A DNA stretch of 64,000 bases from CAYGZL01 sp964354345 (lineage in GTDB: Bacteria; Chloroflexota; Anaerolineae; Anaerolineales; UBA4823). Within the stretch, counting starts at the first letter, position 1. Every line of letters starts with the position of its first letter. The notes under the pieces are model-generated. The model was given only the letters and a program-made list of their open reading frames with translations, was not told the DNA's origin and did no database searches. A program made the translations under genes and the position numbers. The DNA lies in NCBI GenBank assembly GCA_964354345.1, contig CAYGZL010000052.1, positions 1 through 64,000 on the forward strand, written 5' to 3'. This document shows positions 34,480-45,023 of the stretch, in pieces.

Positions 34480-35961
34480 ATGACCACTTCAACACCTGTC
34501 CGGGTCAGGTTTGCGCCATCACCAACCGGACGTACCCATATCGCCAGTGGCCGTACAGCGATGTATAACTACCTGATCGCCCGCCAGACGGGTGGACAGT
34601 TCATCCTGCGGATTGAAGACACTGACCAGAAACGATACGTGCCCGGTTCGGAGGAAGAACTGATCGCCAACCTGCGCTGGTTGGGCCTGGATTGGGATGA
34701 AGGTCCAGATGTGGGCGGACCAAATGCCCCTTATCACCAAACAAAACGACGTGAAATTTACCTGCACTATGCTCACCAATTGGTCGAAAGTGGGCAGGCT
34801 TATTTTTGTTTTTGCACCCCAGAACGATTAAAACAGGTTCGCGAGCAGCAACTTGCACAGAAGCTCAATCCCCGCTATGATGGCACTTGCCGGCGCCTTG
34901 ACCCAGACGAGGCCACCCGGCGCATTGCCCACGGCGAGAAGCACGTTATCCGGTTCAAAATGCCTAAAGCTGGCTCAATGACTGTCTATGACCGCTTGCG
35001 TGGAGCCATCACGGTCGAAAATAACGCCTTGGATGATGTCGTATTGGTCAAGTCGGATGGTCTGGCGGTCTATCACCTGGCTGCTATGGCGGATGACCAT
35101 GAGATGGGCATTACCCACGTGATCCGCGGCTCTGAATGGTTACCGACCTTTCCATTGCATGGTCACATCATCCGCGCCTTGGGCTGGCAGATGCCAGAAT
35201 TTATTCACCTGTCGGTATTCCTGAAGCCCAGCGGTAAAGGCAAAATGAGTAAGCGTGACACAACTCAGGCAATAAAGGATGGTTACTCGATCTTTATCAG
35301 CGACCTGCGTGAATTGGGCTATGTACCAGAGGCGGTGGTCAACTGGATTGTTCTGATGGGATGGAGTCTGGATGATCACACTGAGTTCTTCACTTTATCA
35401 GATCTGGTGCGCCAGTTCAGTTTCAATAAATGCAATCCTGCCCCGGCGGCAATCAATTTCACCAAGTTGGATCACTTTAACGGTCTGCATATCCGCAACT
35501 TTTCAATCGCCGACCTGACCAAGCGGATCAAGCCATATTTTCTACAAGCAGGTTATTCTATTGACGACCACAAGTTGATGCTTATTACACCCCTGATTCA
35601 ACCGCGCCTGGTTACATTAGAGGATAGCCTGGACTATGCTGGCTTCTTCTTTAAGGAAGACCTTGAGTTGTCTGCTAGCCAGTTGGTAGGCGAGAAGATG
35701 AATAGCGCAGAATCAATTTCTGCTCTTTCACGCACTTATGATATCCTATCATCACTACCTGAAATTAATGGACAAGTCGAAGAGCCACTGCGACTCCTGG
35801 CAGAGTCGTTAGGGCTGAAGGCCGGCCAGTTGTTTGGCCTTTTACGGATGGCGGTCACCGGTCAGACGGTCAGTCCACCATTAATTGAGAGTATGGCGAT
35901 CATCGGAAAGACAACGGTCCTGAAGCGCATCCAGGAGGCAATCCAATTGTTGCAGGGATAA
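34480..35961 (+). CDS. gltX: Glutamyl-tRNA synthetase
   Basis: Charges tRNA-Glu (and possibly tRNA-Gln in other species; here GlnRS is also present). 493 residues of class I: N-terminal PSPTGRTHIASGRTA holds the HIGH-equivalent, GKMSKRDTTQ is the KMSKS loop, and the C-terminal helices bind the anticodon. The HIGH position reads HIAS, with Ala where Gly is usual, while the rest of the site is normal. Follows rodA by 2 bases and ends at a terminator shared with glnS. Confidence 0.94.
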   Translation: MTTSTPVRVRFAPSPTGRTHIASGRTAMYNYLIARQTGGQFILRIEDTDQKRYVPGSEEELIANLRWLGLDWDEGPDVGGPNAPYHQTKRREIYLHYAHQLVESGQAYFCFCTPERLKQVREQQLAQKLNPRYDGTCRRLDPDEATRRIAHGEKHVIRFKMPKAGSMTVYDRLRGAITVENNALDDVVLVKSDGLAVYHLAAMADDHEMGITHVIRGSEWLPTFPLHGHIIRALGWQMPEFIHLSVFLKPSGKGKMSKRDTTQAIKDGYSIFISDLRELGYVPEAVVNWIVLMGWSLDDHTEFFTLSDLVRQFSFNKCNPAPAAINFTKLDHFNGLHIRNFSIADLTKRIKPYFLQAGYSIDDHKLMLITPLIQPRLVTLEDSLDYAGFFFKEDLELSASQLVGEKMNSAESISALSRTYDILSSLPEINGQVEEPLRLLAESLGLKAGQLFGLLRMAVTGQTVSPPLIESMAIIGKTTVLKRIQEAIQLLQG

Positions 35962-35988
35962 AAAAGACGGGCATTGAGCCCGCCTTTT

Positions 35989-35990
<2 letters not shown>
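35961..35990. terminator. Bidirectional terminator between gltX and glnS
   Basis: AAAAAGACGGGC and GCCCGCCTTTTTT flank the loop ATTGA. One mismatch, A-run on one side and T-run on the other, so it can end both convergent transcripts. It overlaps the glnS stop codon. Confidence 0.8.
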
Positions 35991-37686
<1,696 letters not shown>

Positions 37687-37786
37687 GGGTAAATCTTTCT
37701 ATGCAGAACAAGGAGAGCCTAAGCTTGAATTATAACCACCTTTGACGAAAGCAGGTATACATGATAAAATTAACTTTAGTAAACAC

Positions 37787-37857
37787 TGGGGGTTCGTCTA
37801 GTGGTAGGACAGCAGACTCTGGATCTGTATGCCGTGGTTCGACTCCACGACCCCCAG
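37787..37857 (+). tRNA. tRNA-Gln (CTG anticodon)
   Basis: 71 nt. Acceptor stem TGGGGGT (37787-37793) pairs with ACCCCCA (37850-37856). The D-arm contains TAGTGGTAGGAC, the anticodon stem GCAGA/TCTGT encloses CTCTGGA with anticodon CTG at 37819-37821, and the T-arm has GTGGTTCGACTCCAC. The 3' CCA is not fully encoded (CCT follows the discriminator G). Lies next to glnS. Confidence 0.92.
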
Positions 37858-37875
37858 CCTGGCTAACTGCAAGAA

Positions 37876-37911
37876 GCGAGTGGCGCATTCCGCATCGAAT
37901 GCGCCACTCGC
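37876..37911 (+). terminator. Strong hairpin after tRNA-Gln
   Basis: GCGAGTGGCGCATTC (37876-37890) and GAATGCGCCACTCGC (37897-37911) form a perfect 15-bp stem with loop CGCATC, followed by ATTTAG. A terminator with a weak U-tract is the simplest reading. Confidence 0.65.
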
Positions 37912-37978
37912 ATTTAGATAGTGCCCCGACATATTCTTCTTAACCTCAGGTCAGCTACTAGAGAATAATAAGAAATAC

Positions 37979-38015
37979 TTGACAGTAAATAATAACAGTG
38001 TTATAATTATACTGT
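37979..38015 (+). promoter_or_regulatory. Promoter and nested palindromes of the MerR-VIT/VWA operon
   Basis: TTGACA (37979-37984), a 17-base spacer, TATAAT (38002-38007): consensus-like. The spacer holds ATAACA-G-TGTTAT (37992-38004), a perfect palindrome, and ACAGTA (37982-37987) faces TACTGT (38010-38015). Because the spacer is 17 and not 19-20 bases, repression by the adjacent MerR protein is more likely than classic MerR untwisting. Confidence 0.6.
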
Positions 38016-38037
38016 AAAGTATGATAGGAGCTAACCG

Positions 38038-38481
38038 ATGATCTCACCTGATTATTCCATTCAAGACCTGTGTGATCTCACTGGCTTACCGCGCCGGACG
38101 ATCCATTTTTATCTTCAGCAGCGACTGCTACCCCCTCCGGATGGAGCCGGGCTCGGGGCGCGATATGACGATCGTCATCTACTACGTTTACGTCTTATCC
38201 CTTTGCTACGGCGACGCGGAAAGCGCCTCGACGATATTCGCTCAAAGCTCGAAAACCTGGATATCCCAACCTTACTAAATTTATTCAATCAAGAAAACAC
38301 CCCTCCACCTCCAACCCCTGCTATATTGCCGGTCAGCCGGGCTTATGCCCATTATGAGCTGCCTGCTGGTATTTCCCTGGTGGCGCCCTCCAATCTTTCA
38401 CCCTCTGAACGTGAAAAACTCGCCGAAATTCTTCGAACGGCCTATCGCCTGTTTACCGAAACCCTCCCTTCAAACGATTGA
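38038..38481 (+). CDS. MerR-family transcriptional regulator
   Basis: 147 residues. N-terminal MerR winged helix SIQDLCDLTGLPRRTIHFYL, then GARYDDRHLLRLRLIPLLRR and the third helix RRGKRLDDIRSKLENL. The C-terminal half is Pro-rich at about 85-100 (TPPPPTPAIL) and then predicted helical, without obvious metal-binding Cys. ATG 38038 follows GGAGCTAACC. It is 31 bases upstream of the VIT/VWA gene and probably regulates both from the promoter at 37979-38007. Confidence 0.85.
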   Translation: MISPDYSIQDLCDLTGLPRRTIHFYLQQRLLPPPDGAGLGARYDDRHLLRLRLIPLLRRRGKRLDDIRSKLENLDIPTLLNLFNQENTPPPPTPAILPVSRAYAHYELPAGISLVAPSNLSPSEREKLAEILRTAYRLFTETLPSND

Positions 38482-38512
38482 AATAACCAAGTAAGATTTC
38501 CTGGAGTATCTT

Positions 38513-41116
38513 ATGTCTTCCTCAACCACTGAACAGACCTTTCTCCTTGGTCAAATAATTATTCATGATGCTTTAGAGACACCCCTCCCCTTAGAAAACA
38601 CACGGGTATCGGCGCACATTCTCGGCCCGGTTGCAGCGGTTACGGTGAACCAGCGCTTTCGCAATCCACTCCCCGAAAATTCAGAATTAGAATATGTATT
38701 TCCTCTACCTCATGAAGCCGCGATCACCGATTTCGAGCTACAGATTGGCTCACGTATTATCCGTGCGGAAATCCAGGAAATTAAACAGGCTCGGCATACT
38801 TATGATCAAGCTCGTCAGCAAGGCCAGCGTGCTGGTTTGTTCGAGCAACGTCGCCCAAATTTATTTTCCCTTCAAATTACCAATGTCCAACCCGGTGAAT
38901 ATATCCTGACCACTATACGTTACCAGGAAATATTAAATTATCAGGATGACCAGTATGAATTTGTCTTTCCAATGGGAATCACTCCGAAATACCATAGCCC
39001 GGTCCATCCTGAAGAAGCACAAGGAGTAGATGCACCAATCGCCGAGGACCACTCACAGGTTGGCCCAGTTGAGATCGAACTGACCATTGATGCCGGGGTA
39101 GATCTTGCAGATCCAACCAGCCCATCCCACCCGATAACGATATCTCCGCGAGAGGGAAAGAGGTTGAGGGTAAATCTGAATGGTTTACACCTGCCCGACC
39201 ACGATTTTGTGTTACGTTATCGCGTCGCTACAGATTCGCCGACTATAGCCAGCTGGCGTGTTTCTGGCACAGACGGAGATTATTTCACTACTTTGCTCCT
39301 GCCTCCTATCGAGGGAACCTCTGAAAATCCAATTCCGTGTGAATATATTTTTGTACTGGATCGTTCCGGTTCGATGACTGGAGAGCCAATCCGGCAAGCC
39401 ATCAATGCCTTAAGGGCCTGTCTGCGTTCACTTAACGAACAAGATATTTTCTACCTGTTGCTTTTCGATGACAGGCTGGAATGGTTCGATCACAAACCCA
39501 GCCCGGTTACCGAGAAAACCATTGACAAAGCCGATCGTTACCTGAGCCAGGTTGAAGGGCGGGGAGGGACAGAAATAATCCCTGCGCTCCAGGCCGCCTT
39601 GTCATTACTTCCGGATTCCCAACGGGCTCGCTATGTAATCTTCTTAACCGATGGAGCAGTTTCAGCAGAAGAACGCGCCTTAGAAAAGGTGCACACTCTC
39701 CTTGGCGCGACTCACCTGTTCACCTTTGGTATCGGGCCATCGGTTAATCGCGCGTTTCTACTGCAATTGGCGCGCTGGGGTGGAGGCACTGCTGAATTTC
39801 TAGGCCTGGATGAAGATATTGAGGGAGCAATATTACGGTTCCAGGACCGTATCGCTTACCCCATTCTGACAAATCTGACTCTCCAAGCCAGCAACGGTAA
39901 TCTCTGGGATGTTTACCCAACTCACCTCCCGGATTTGTTTGCCGGTCAACCCGTAAAAATAACCGGGCGAGTCAAAGGTAGCCCGAAAGGGGTTCAATTA
40001 ACCCTCCAGGGCCAACGGGGTGGAAATAAGGTTGTAATTCACACATCCTTAGCTACATCAAGTAAAGGTACTGAACCAAACGATCAATCCACTGCGGAGC
40101 AGCTATTAGGCAATTTATGGGCGCGGGCCAGGTTAGAAGAGCTTCTTACCCAGATCGCCATCCAACCCCAAAATACTCATCGCCTGCGCGCCGAAGCGAT
40201 TGGTTTGGCACTGGAACACCGCCTCCTGACCCCCTTTACTGCTTTTGTAGCCGTGGATAGCGAATCACTCCAGAGCGGACAACAACCCCACCTGATTCGG
40301 ATCGCCCAACCGCTCCCTGCTGGATTGGATCTATTTGGCTTTATTGGTAGTTCTGTACAACAACCGCCCATGGCTTTTTCTCCTTCTCCAAGCGTATCAG
40401 CACCCCCAGCGATGCCCAGAACGGCTTCCCGCTCAGAATTATCCTTTGATTCGGTCGACACACCTGCCTTCTTACGTTCGCGAATTGATCGCTCTCACCC
40501 CTCGGGCAGGAGGACGCTTCACAGATTTCTCTCAGATAATTCGCAAGTAGATAAAGACCATATCCCTGAAGAAAGCTCTGGAGATTATGATCTCACAGAG
40601 GCGTCTGAGGCAGTAGCCAATAAGCACCCCGAGGCCAGTCTTCGTTGGCTGGCGCGCGCACAACAACTGAACGGCTCCTGGCAGTTGGATGTCGAGATGA
40701 CTGCTGCGGCGTTGTTAGCTCTCGTTCGTCATGGCCAAACACAAAGCTCGAGCTACCTGCGCAAACAACTACAGCGCGCCTATAAATGGTTGATACAATA
40801 CGCTGGCAGCGGTTTTGCAACTTTCTTGCGCGCCCTGGCTTTCAAGGAATTAGCCGCCGCGACCGGCTCCCAGGCTCACCGCCAAACCGCGCAACAGGCA
40901 GTGCAATCTCTACCAGCTCCTCAAACCGTCCTGGAAAAGGTTGCCTGGGGAATAATCCATGAACAATCCCAGCTTGATCCCTTACCTGAGTCTGCCACCA
41001 CACCCGATGATCTTCGGATATTGGTATTAAGATCCGCTGGTGTGACTGTGGTTGTGGAGGAATTGTTGGAAAATCACGAAATGCTGGTCAGATGCCTGTT
41101 TGCAGCCTTGCTATAA
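38513..41116 (+). CDS. VIT/VWA-domain protein with possible alpha-toroid tail
   Basis: 867 residues. VIT domain (about 10-140, NQRFRNPLPENSELEYVFPL), a beta-sandwich linker, and a VWA domain (about 278-450) with an intact MIDAS motif DRSGSMTGE and TDGAVS. A helical segment ends LLTPFTAFVAVDSE (about 575), followed by a low-complexity stretch (about 610-700) and a tail (about 705-830) with LRWLARAQQLNGSWQ, resembling an alpha/alpha-toroid repeat. No signal peptide, so cytoplasmic. VIT-VWA proteins bind metal and proteins in poorly known complexes; here the tail may bring a partner or ligand. Cotranscribed with the MerR gene. Confidence 0.82.
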   Translation: MSSSTTEQTFLLGQIIIHDALETPLPLENTRVSAHILGPVAAVTVNQRFRNPLPENSELEYVFPLPHEAAITDFELQIGSRIIRAEIQEIKQARHTYDQARQQGQRAGLFEQRRPNLFSLQITNVQPGEYILTTIRYQEILNYQDDQYEFVFPMGITPKYHSPVHPEEAQGVDAPIAEDHSQVGPVEIELTIDAGVDLADPTSPSHPITISPREGKRLRVNLNGLHLPDHDFVLRYRVATDSPTIASWRVSGTDGDYFTTLLLPPIEGTSENPIPCEYIFVLDRSGSMTGEPIRQAINALRACLRSLNEQDIFYLLLFDDRLEWFDHKPSPVTEKTIDKADRYLSQVEGRGGTEIIPALQAALSLLPDSQRARYVIFLTDGAVSAEERALEKVHTLLGATHLFTFGIGPSVNRAFLLQLARWGGGTAEFLGLDEDIEGAILRFQDRIAYPILTNLTLQASNGNLWDVYPTHLPDLFAGQPVKITGRVKGSPKGVQLTLQGQRGGNKVVIHTSLATSSKGTEPNDQSTAEQLLGNLWARARLEELLTQIAIQPQNTHRLRAEAIGLALEHRLLTPFTAFVAVDSESLQSGQQPHLIRIAQPLPAGLDLFGFIGSSVQQPPMAFSPSPSVSAPPAMPRTASRSELSFDSVDTPAFLRSRIDRSHPSGRRTLHRFLSDNSQVDKDHIPEESSGDYDLTEASEAVANKHPEASLRWLARAQQLNGSWQLDVEMTAAALLALVRHGQTQSSSYLRKQLQRAYKWLIQYAGSGFATFLRALAFKELAAATGSQAHRQTAQQAVQSLPAPQTVLEKVAWGIIHEQSQLDPLPESATTPDDLRILVLRSAGVTVVVEELLENHEMLVRCLFAALL

Positions 41117-41129
41117 GCCACCAATCGAG

Positions 41130-41375
41130 ATGCCAAGACAGTCAATATTCGTTCCATATCGACCGAAAACGATTTTAAACAAGGGTAAGCGCGCTGACCA
41201 TCTATTCTGGTCACGTTACAGTCCTTACCCATACATCGGTTGCCAGCATGGATGCGAATTTTGCTATTGCCGCGAACGTAAGTTTTCACCCTACGAGAAT
41301 CCGGATGCTTTTGTATATGTCATCAAAGTAAAAGGGCTTCAAGGCATTCCCAATGTTGATAATCCCTCGCCTTAG
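41130..41375 (+). pseudogene. Truncated radical-SAM protein (SplB/Rv2578c-like)
   Basis: Starts MPRQSIFVPYRPKTILNKGK and carries the radical-SAM Cys triad in GCQHGCEFCYCRERKF, as in the COG1533/Rv2578c group. After VIKVK at about 41333 the sequence loses the expected barrel and ends within 13 residues. About 80 residues remain of an expected 280 or more. The SAM-binding barrel is absent, so it should be inactive. It starts 13 bases after the VIT/VWA stop. Confidence 0.65.
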
Positions 41376-41431
41376 AAATCGAACACCTGATTCAGCAAGA
41401 ATCTCAATCAAATTAACCCCAAGGAGGCGCA

Positions 41432-41440
41432 TGGTATAAT
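41432..41440 (+). promoter_or_regulatory. Extended -10 element upstream of sucC
   Basis: TGGTATAAT at 41432-41440, 56 bases before the sucC start, no clear -35. Likely promoter of sucCD. Confidence 0.4.
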
Positions 41441-41495
41441 CCTGATGAAGCATATTGATCTCACCAACATGACCAAAGCGGGAGAATGATACTAA

Positions 41496-42629
41496 ATGAA
41501 ACTACATGAGTACCAATCCAAACAAATATTTGCCAGATATGGCATCCCTATCCCGAAAGGGAGAGTAGCGGCCACCGCAGCAGAAGCTAAACAAATAGCT
41601 GAAGAATTGGGTGGCCGCGTCGTCATAAAATCGCAGGTTTTAGTAGGTGGGCGTGGAAAAGCTGGCGGCATTCGCCTGGCAAAGAATCCCGAGGAGGCTG
41701 AAAACCTGGCTACCCAAATCCTGGCGATGGAAATCAAGGGTCTCCCCGTTCGTAAAGTCCTGGTTGATGAAGCAGCCATAATTGAAAAAGAAATATATCT
41801 TGGCATCACCAACGATCGGACAGTCCGTAAACCAGTGATGATGGCCTCGTCAGCTGGCGGCGTGGAAATCGAAGAAGTAGCCCGGCAGACACCAGAAAAA
41901 ATCATCCGGGTGCATATTGACCCGCTACTCGGTCTACGCGATTACCAGGCCCGCGATATTGCTGGAGGCATCGATCTACCCCGTGAACACTGGCGCTTAT
42001 TTGGGCAGATTGCGCACGGTTTGTGGCAGGCTTACGTAGATTCAGACGCCACTCTGGCGGAAATTAACCCGTTAGCCATCACCTCGGATAACCGATTAGT
42101 AGCCGTAGATGGAAAGATGGTGGTGGATGATAATGCTCTCTTCCGGCATGCTGATCTGGCGGAGATGCGTGATCTGGATGTTGAAGCACCATCGGAGATC
42201 GAAGCTCGTAAGTATGGTTTGTCCTTCATTAAACTAGATGGTAATATCGGTTGTATGGTCAATGGAGCAGGATTGGCAATGACAACCATGGACATAATCA
42301 AACTATTTGGCGGTTCACCAGCTAACTTTCTGGATATTGGCGGAGGCGCAGGCGCCGATAAAGTGGCTGCCGCGTTACGCATCATCCTGGCTGACACGAA
42401 TGTCAAAGTGGTCCTGTTTAATGTCTTTGGCGGCATCACCCGCTGCGACGAAGTCGCCCGGGGTATTTTGGCTGCGATTGCTGAAGTCAGACCTAAAGTA
42501 CCGATGGTAGTACGTCTGGTTGGCACAAACGCTGAAGAAGGGCGTCAAATATTGGCTAATGCGAATATGATCACTGCCGAGACACTGGCAGACGCAGCCA
42601 AAAAAGCAGTTGCTGCGGTCAGGACCTGA
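41496..42629 (+). CDS. sucC: Succinyl-CoA synthetase beta subunit (ADP-forming)
   Basis: 377 residues. N-terminal ATP-grasp domain starting MKLHEYQSKQIFARYGIPIP with VIKSQVLVGGRGKAGG, Mg/ATP-binding EINPLAI and DGKMVVDDNA, and the C-terminal flavodoxin-like domain with NVFGGITRCDEVARGI. Converts succinyl-CoA, ADP and phosphate to succinate, CoA and ATP, and complements the KorAB step. Pairs with sucD 18 bases downstream. Confidence 0.95.
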   Translation: MKLHEYQSKQIFARYGIPIPKGRVAATAAEAKQIAEELGGRVVIKSQVLVGGRGKAGGIRLAKNPEEAENLATQILAMEIKGLPVRKVLVDEAAIIEKEIYLGITNDRTVRKPVMMASSAGGVEIEEVARQTPEKIIRVHIDPLLGLRDYQARDIAGGIDLPREHWRLFGQIAHGLWQAYVDSDATLAEINPLAITSDNRLVAVDGKMVVDDNALFRHADLAEMRDLDVEAPSEIEARKYGLSFIKLDGNIGCMVNGAGLAMTTMDIIKLFGGSPANFLDIGGGAGADKVAAALRIILADTNVKVVLFNVFGGITRCDEVARGILAAIAEVRPKVPMVVRLVGTNAEEGRQILANANMITAETLADAAKKAVAAVRT

Positions 42630-42647
42630 ACCAAGGGAGATGTACCG

Positions 42648-43511
42648 ATGAGTATCTTGATTAATAAAAATACCCGCCTGTTGGTGCAGGGAATAACCGG
42701 CAACGAAGGGCTTTTCCATACCACCCAGATGGTGGCTTATGGCACCAATGTGGTAGGTGGAATGACGCCTGGCAAAGGCGGTGAATGGGTGCTGGAGGGC
42801 AAGATTCCTGTCTTCGACTCAGTCAAGTTTGCTGTCGAAGCCACCGGGGCGAACACCAGCATCATATTTGTCCCTGCCCGTTTCGCGGCAGATGCCATCT
42901 TCGAAGCAGCTGATGCCGGGATTGCACTGATCGTTTGCATCACCGAAGGCATCCCCGTGCAAGATATGATGCGCGTGCGGAACTATTTAGACCAGAAAGA
43001 AATTCGCCTGGTTGGTCCGAACTGTCCCGGTCTACTTACCCCAGGCGAAGCCAAGGTTGGGATTATCCCCGGCGACATCACTATCCCCGGACGAATCGGC
43101 GTTGTATCACGCTCAGGCACACTGACATACGAAGTCTTATATGCCTTGATGCTGGTTGGTCTGGGTGTAAGCACGTGCATAGGTATCGGCGGAGATCCCA
43201 TTAATGGCACCAATTTTATTGACTGCCTGGGGATGTTCGAAGACGATCCGCACACAGATAAGGTGGTGCTGATCGGCGAAATTGGTGGTTCCGATGAAGA
43301 GAGAGCAGCCGAATTTATCGCTGACCATATGACCAAGCCCGTTGTTAGCTTCATCGCTGGTCAAACTGCACCGCCAGGAAAACGGATGGGACACGCTGGT
43401 GCGATTGTAGAAGGAGGCTCTGGTCTGGCGGTAGATAAGATTAAAGCGCTCCAGGCTATCGGTGTACGTGTCGCCCAACATCCCGAGCAAATACCCGAAC
43501 TACTGGTTTAG
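42648..43511 (+). CDS. sucD: Succinyl-CoA synthetase alpha subunit
   Basis: 287 residues: Rossmann CoA-binding N-terminus (LVQGITGNEGLFHTTQMVAYG, GMTPGKGG) and the phosphohistidine loop in KRMGHAGAIVEGGSG. It transfers phosphate through that His to the beta subunit. ATG 42648 follows AGGGAGATGTACCG. Ends at a good hairpin, so sucCD is a two-gene operon. Confidence 0.95.
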   Translation: MSILINKNTRLLVQGITGNEGLFHTTQMVAYGTNVVGGMTPGKGGEWVLEGKIPVFDSVKFAVEATGANTSIIFVPARFAADAIFEAADAGIALIVCITEGIPVQDMMRVRNYLDQKEIRLVGPNCPGLLTPGEAKVGIIPGDITIPGRIGVVSRSGTLTYEVLYALMLVGLGVSTCIGIGGDPINGTNFIDCLGMFEDDPHTDKVVLIGEIGGSDEERAAEFIADHMTKPVVSFIAGQTAPPGKRMGHAGAIVEGGSGLAVDKIKALQAIGVRVAQHPEQIPELLV

Positions 43512-43523
43512 GGAAAGACAGAA

Positions 43524-43553
43524 AAATCCGTCCCCAGGGATTCGAGGACGGAT
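43524..43553 (+). terminator. Terminator of sucCD
   Basis: AATCCGTCC (43524-43532) pairs with GGACGGATT (43545-43553), loop of 12, followed by ATTAAT. Lies 12 bases after the sucD stop. Confidence 0.65.
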
Positions 43554-43608
43554 TATTAATACAATAGTGAGTATTCGCCACCGAAGGCGCTGGCCGATAC
43601 CCGTCTAA

Positions 43609-43848
43609 TTATTTCTTCATACGTTCTTCAATGTACCGGACAGCCTCACCGACTGTCGTGATCTTCTGAGCGTCCTCGTCGGAAATCTCACCGCCAAATT
43701 TATCTTCGAAGGCCATGATCAATTCAACGAGATCCAAAGAGTCGGCTTCCAGATCCTCGCGGAACCGGGCTTCAGGGACGATTTTACTCTCATCAACCCC
43801 AAGGAGCTCCACGATAATATCCTTGACCTCTAAAAATGTGTCAGCCAT
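43609..43848 (-). CDS. acpP: Acyl carrier protein
   Basis: 79-residue acidic protein with the 4'-phosphopantetheine site Ser in EADSLDLVELIMAFEDKF. Carries growing fatty acyl chains in type II synthesis. ATG 43848 follows AGGAGGATGACTT. Transcribed alone from a promoter facing that of fni. Confidence 0.95.
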   Translation of the reverse strand: MADTFLEVKDIIVELLGVDESKIVPEARFREDLEADSLDLVELIMAFEDKFGGEISDEDAQKITTVGEAVRYIEERMKK

Positions 43849-43877
43849 AAGTCATCCTCCTGCAGAATATTAAGCTA

Positions 43878-43905
43878 ATTGTAACCCCGGCCTGTATTCT
43901 GTCAA
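43878..43905 (-). promoter_or_regulatory. Promoter of acpP
   Basis: On the minus strand TTGACA (complement of 43900-43905), 16-base spacer, TACAAT (complement of 43878-43883). Good match and 30 bases from the start codon. Confidence 0.65.
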
Positions 43906-43921
43906 GTCTGAAAACCATTGA

Positions 43922-43950
43922 TTGACATGCTTAAGCCGGACTGGTAAGAT
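43922..43950 (+). promoter_or_regulatory. Promoter of fni
   Basis: TTGACA (43922-43927), 17-base spacer ending TGG, TAAGAT (43945-43950). 27 bases upstream of fni. Confidence 0.65.
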
Positions 43951-43977
43951 AATTCCATCGAACAGGAACACCGTGGT

Positions 43978-45015
43978 ATGCCTAAAGTTACGCCGATTGG
44001 CTCTCGAAAATCTGATCACATCCGTATCAATCTAGAAGATGATGTACAGTCTGGCCTGACAACAGGTTTAGAACGCTACCGCTTCAACCATCAGGCTTTG
44101 CCAGAATTGAACCTGGAAGATGTTGATCTCAGCCTACAGCTTTTTGGCAAGAAATTACAGATACCCATATTAATTTCTTCAATGACAGGAGGAACTGAAC
44201 AAGCAGCAACGATCAACCTCATTTTAGCGCAGGCAGCTCAACTGACGGGTATCGCGATGGGGTTAGGCTCCCAACGCGCCGCGATCGATCATCCTGAATT
44301 AGCGCCTACTTTCCAGGTGCGTCATGTCGCACCGGATGTGCTACTCTTCGCCAATTTGGGAGCTGTACAGCTCAACTATACCTATGGTGTGACTGAGTGC
44401 CAGCGCGCGGTTGACATGATCGAGGCAGATGCGTTGATCCTGCATCTGAACGCCCTGCAAGAAGCCGTGCAGCCGGAAGGAGATACCCGTTTCGCTGGAT
44501 TAGCAAAGAAGATCGAAGCAGTATGCCGGTCATTATCGGTTCCGGTCATCGTTAAGGAAGTCGGATGGGGATTCTCAGAGCGGGACGCTCGAATACTGGC
44601 CGACTCTGGTGTGGCGGCGATTGATGTCGCCGGGGCTGGCGGTACTTCCTGGTCACAAGTCGAGACCCAACGCGCCCAAAACGAGAGCCAGAAGCGCCTG
44701 GCGGCTGCCTTTATTGATTGGGGGATTCCAACTGCCGAAGCCATTCAGAATGTACGTCTTGGTGCGCCTAACCTGATCCTCATTGCCTCGGGTGGCTTAC
44801 GTTCTGGTGTAGATATTGCCAAATGCCTGGCCTTAGGCGCAAGCCTGGGTGGCATGGCCAACCCATTCCTAAAAGCCGCTGTGCGTTCTTTAGACGACAC
44901 GGTTTTGATTATTGAGGAAGTCCGCCGGGAAATCCAGGTGAGTATGTTCGCTGCCGGGGTGCCAAACATCACTCGACTTCAACAAACCCCGCTGTTAAAA
45001 ATAAGAGGTAAATAA
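43978..45015 (+). CDS. fni: Type 2 isopentenyl-diphosphate isomerase
   Basis: 345 residues of the FMN/NADPH-dependent isomerase that interconverts IPP and DMAPP. TIM-barrel signatures: ISSMTGGTEQAATIN, GMGLGSQRAAI, HLNALQEAVQPEGDTRF, VIVKEVGWGFS, and ASGGLRSGVDIAKCLALGA, which binds FMN phosphate. It is 8 bases before the prenyl synthase gene, giving a small isoprenoid operon. Confidence 0.94.
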   Translation: MPKVTPIGSRKSDHIRINLEDDVQSGLTTGLERYRFNHQALPELNLEDVDLSLQLFGKKLQIPILISSMTGGTEQAATINLILAQAAQLTGIAMGLGSQRAAIDHPELAPTFQVRHVAPDVLLFANLGAVQLNYTYGVTECQRAVDMIEADALILHLNALQEAVQPEGDTRFAGLAKKIEAVCRSLSVPVIVKEVGWGFSERDARILADSGVAAIDVAGAGGTSWSQVETQRAQNESQKRLAAAFIDWGIPTAEAIQNVRLGAPNLILIASGGLRSGVDIAKCLALGASLGGMANPFLKAAVRSLDDTVLIIEEVRREIQVSMFAAGVPNITRLQQTPLLKIRGK

Positions 45016-45023
45016 CCATTAAG

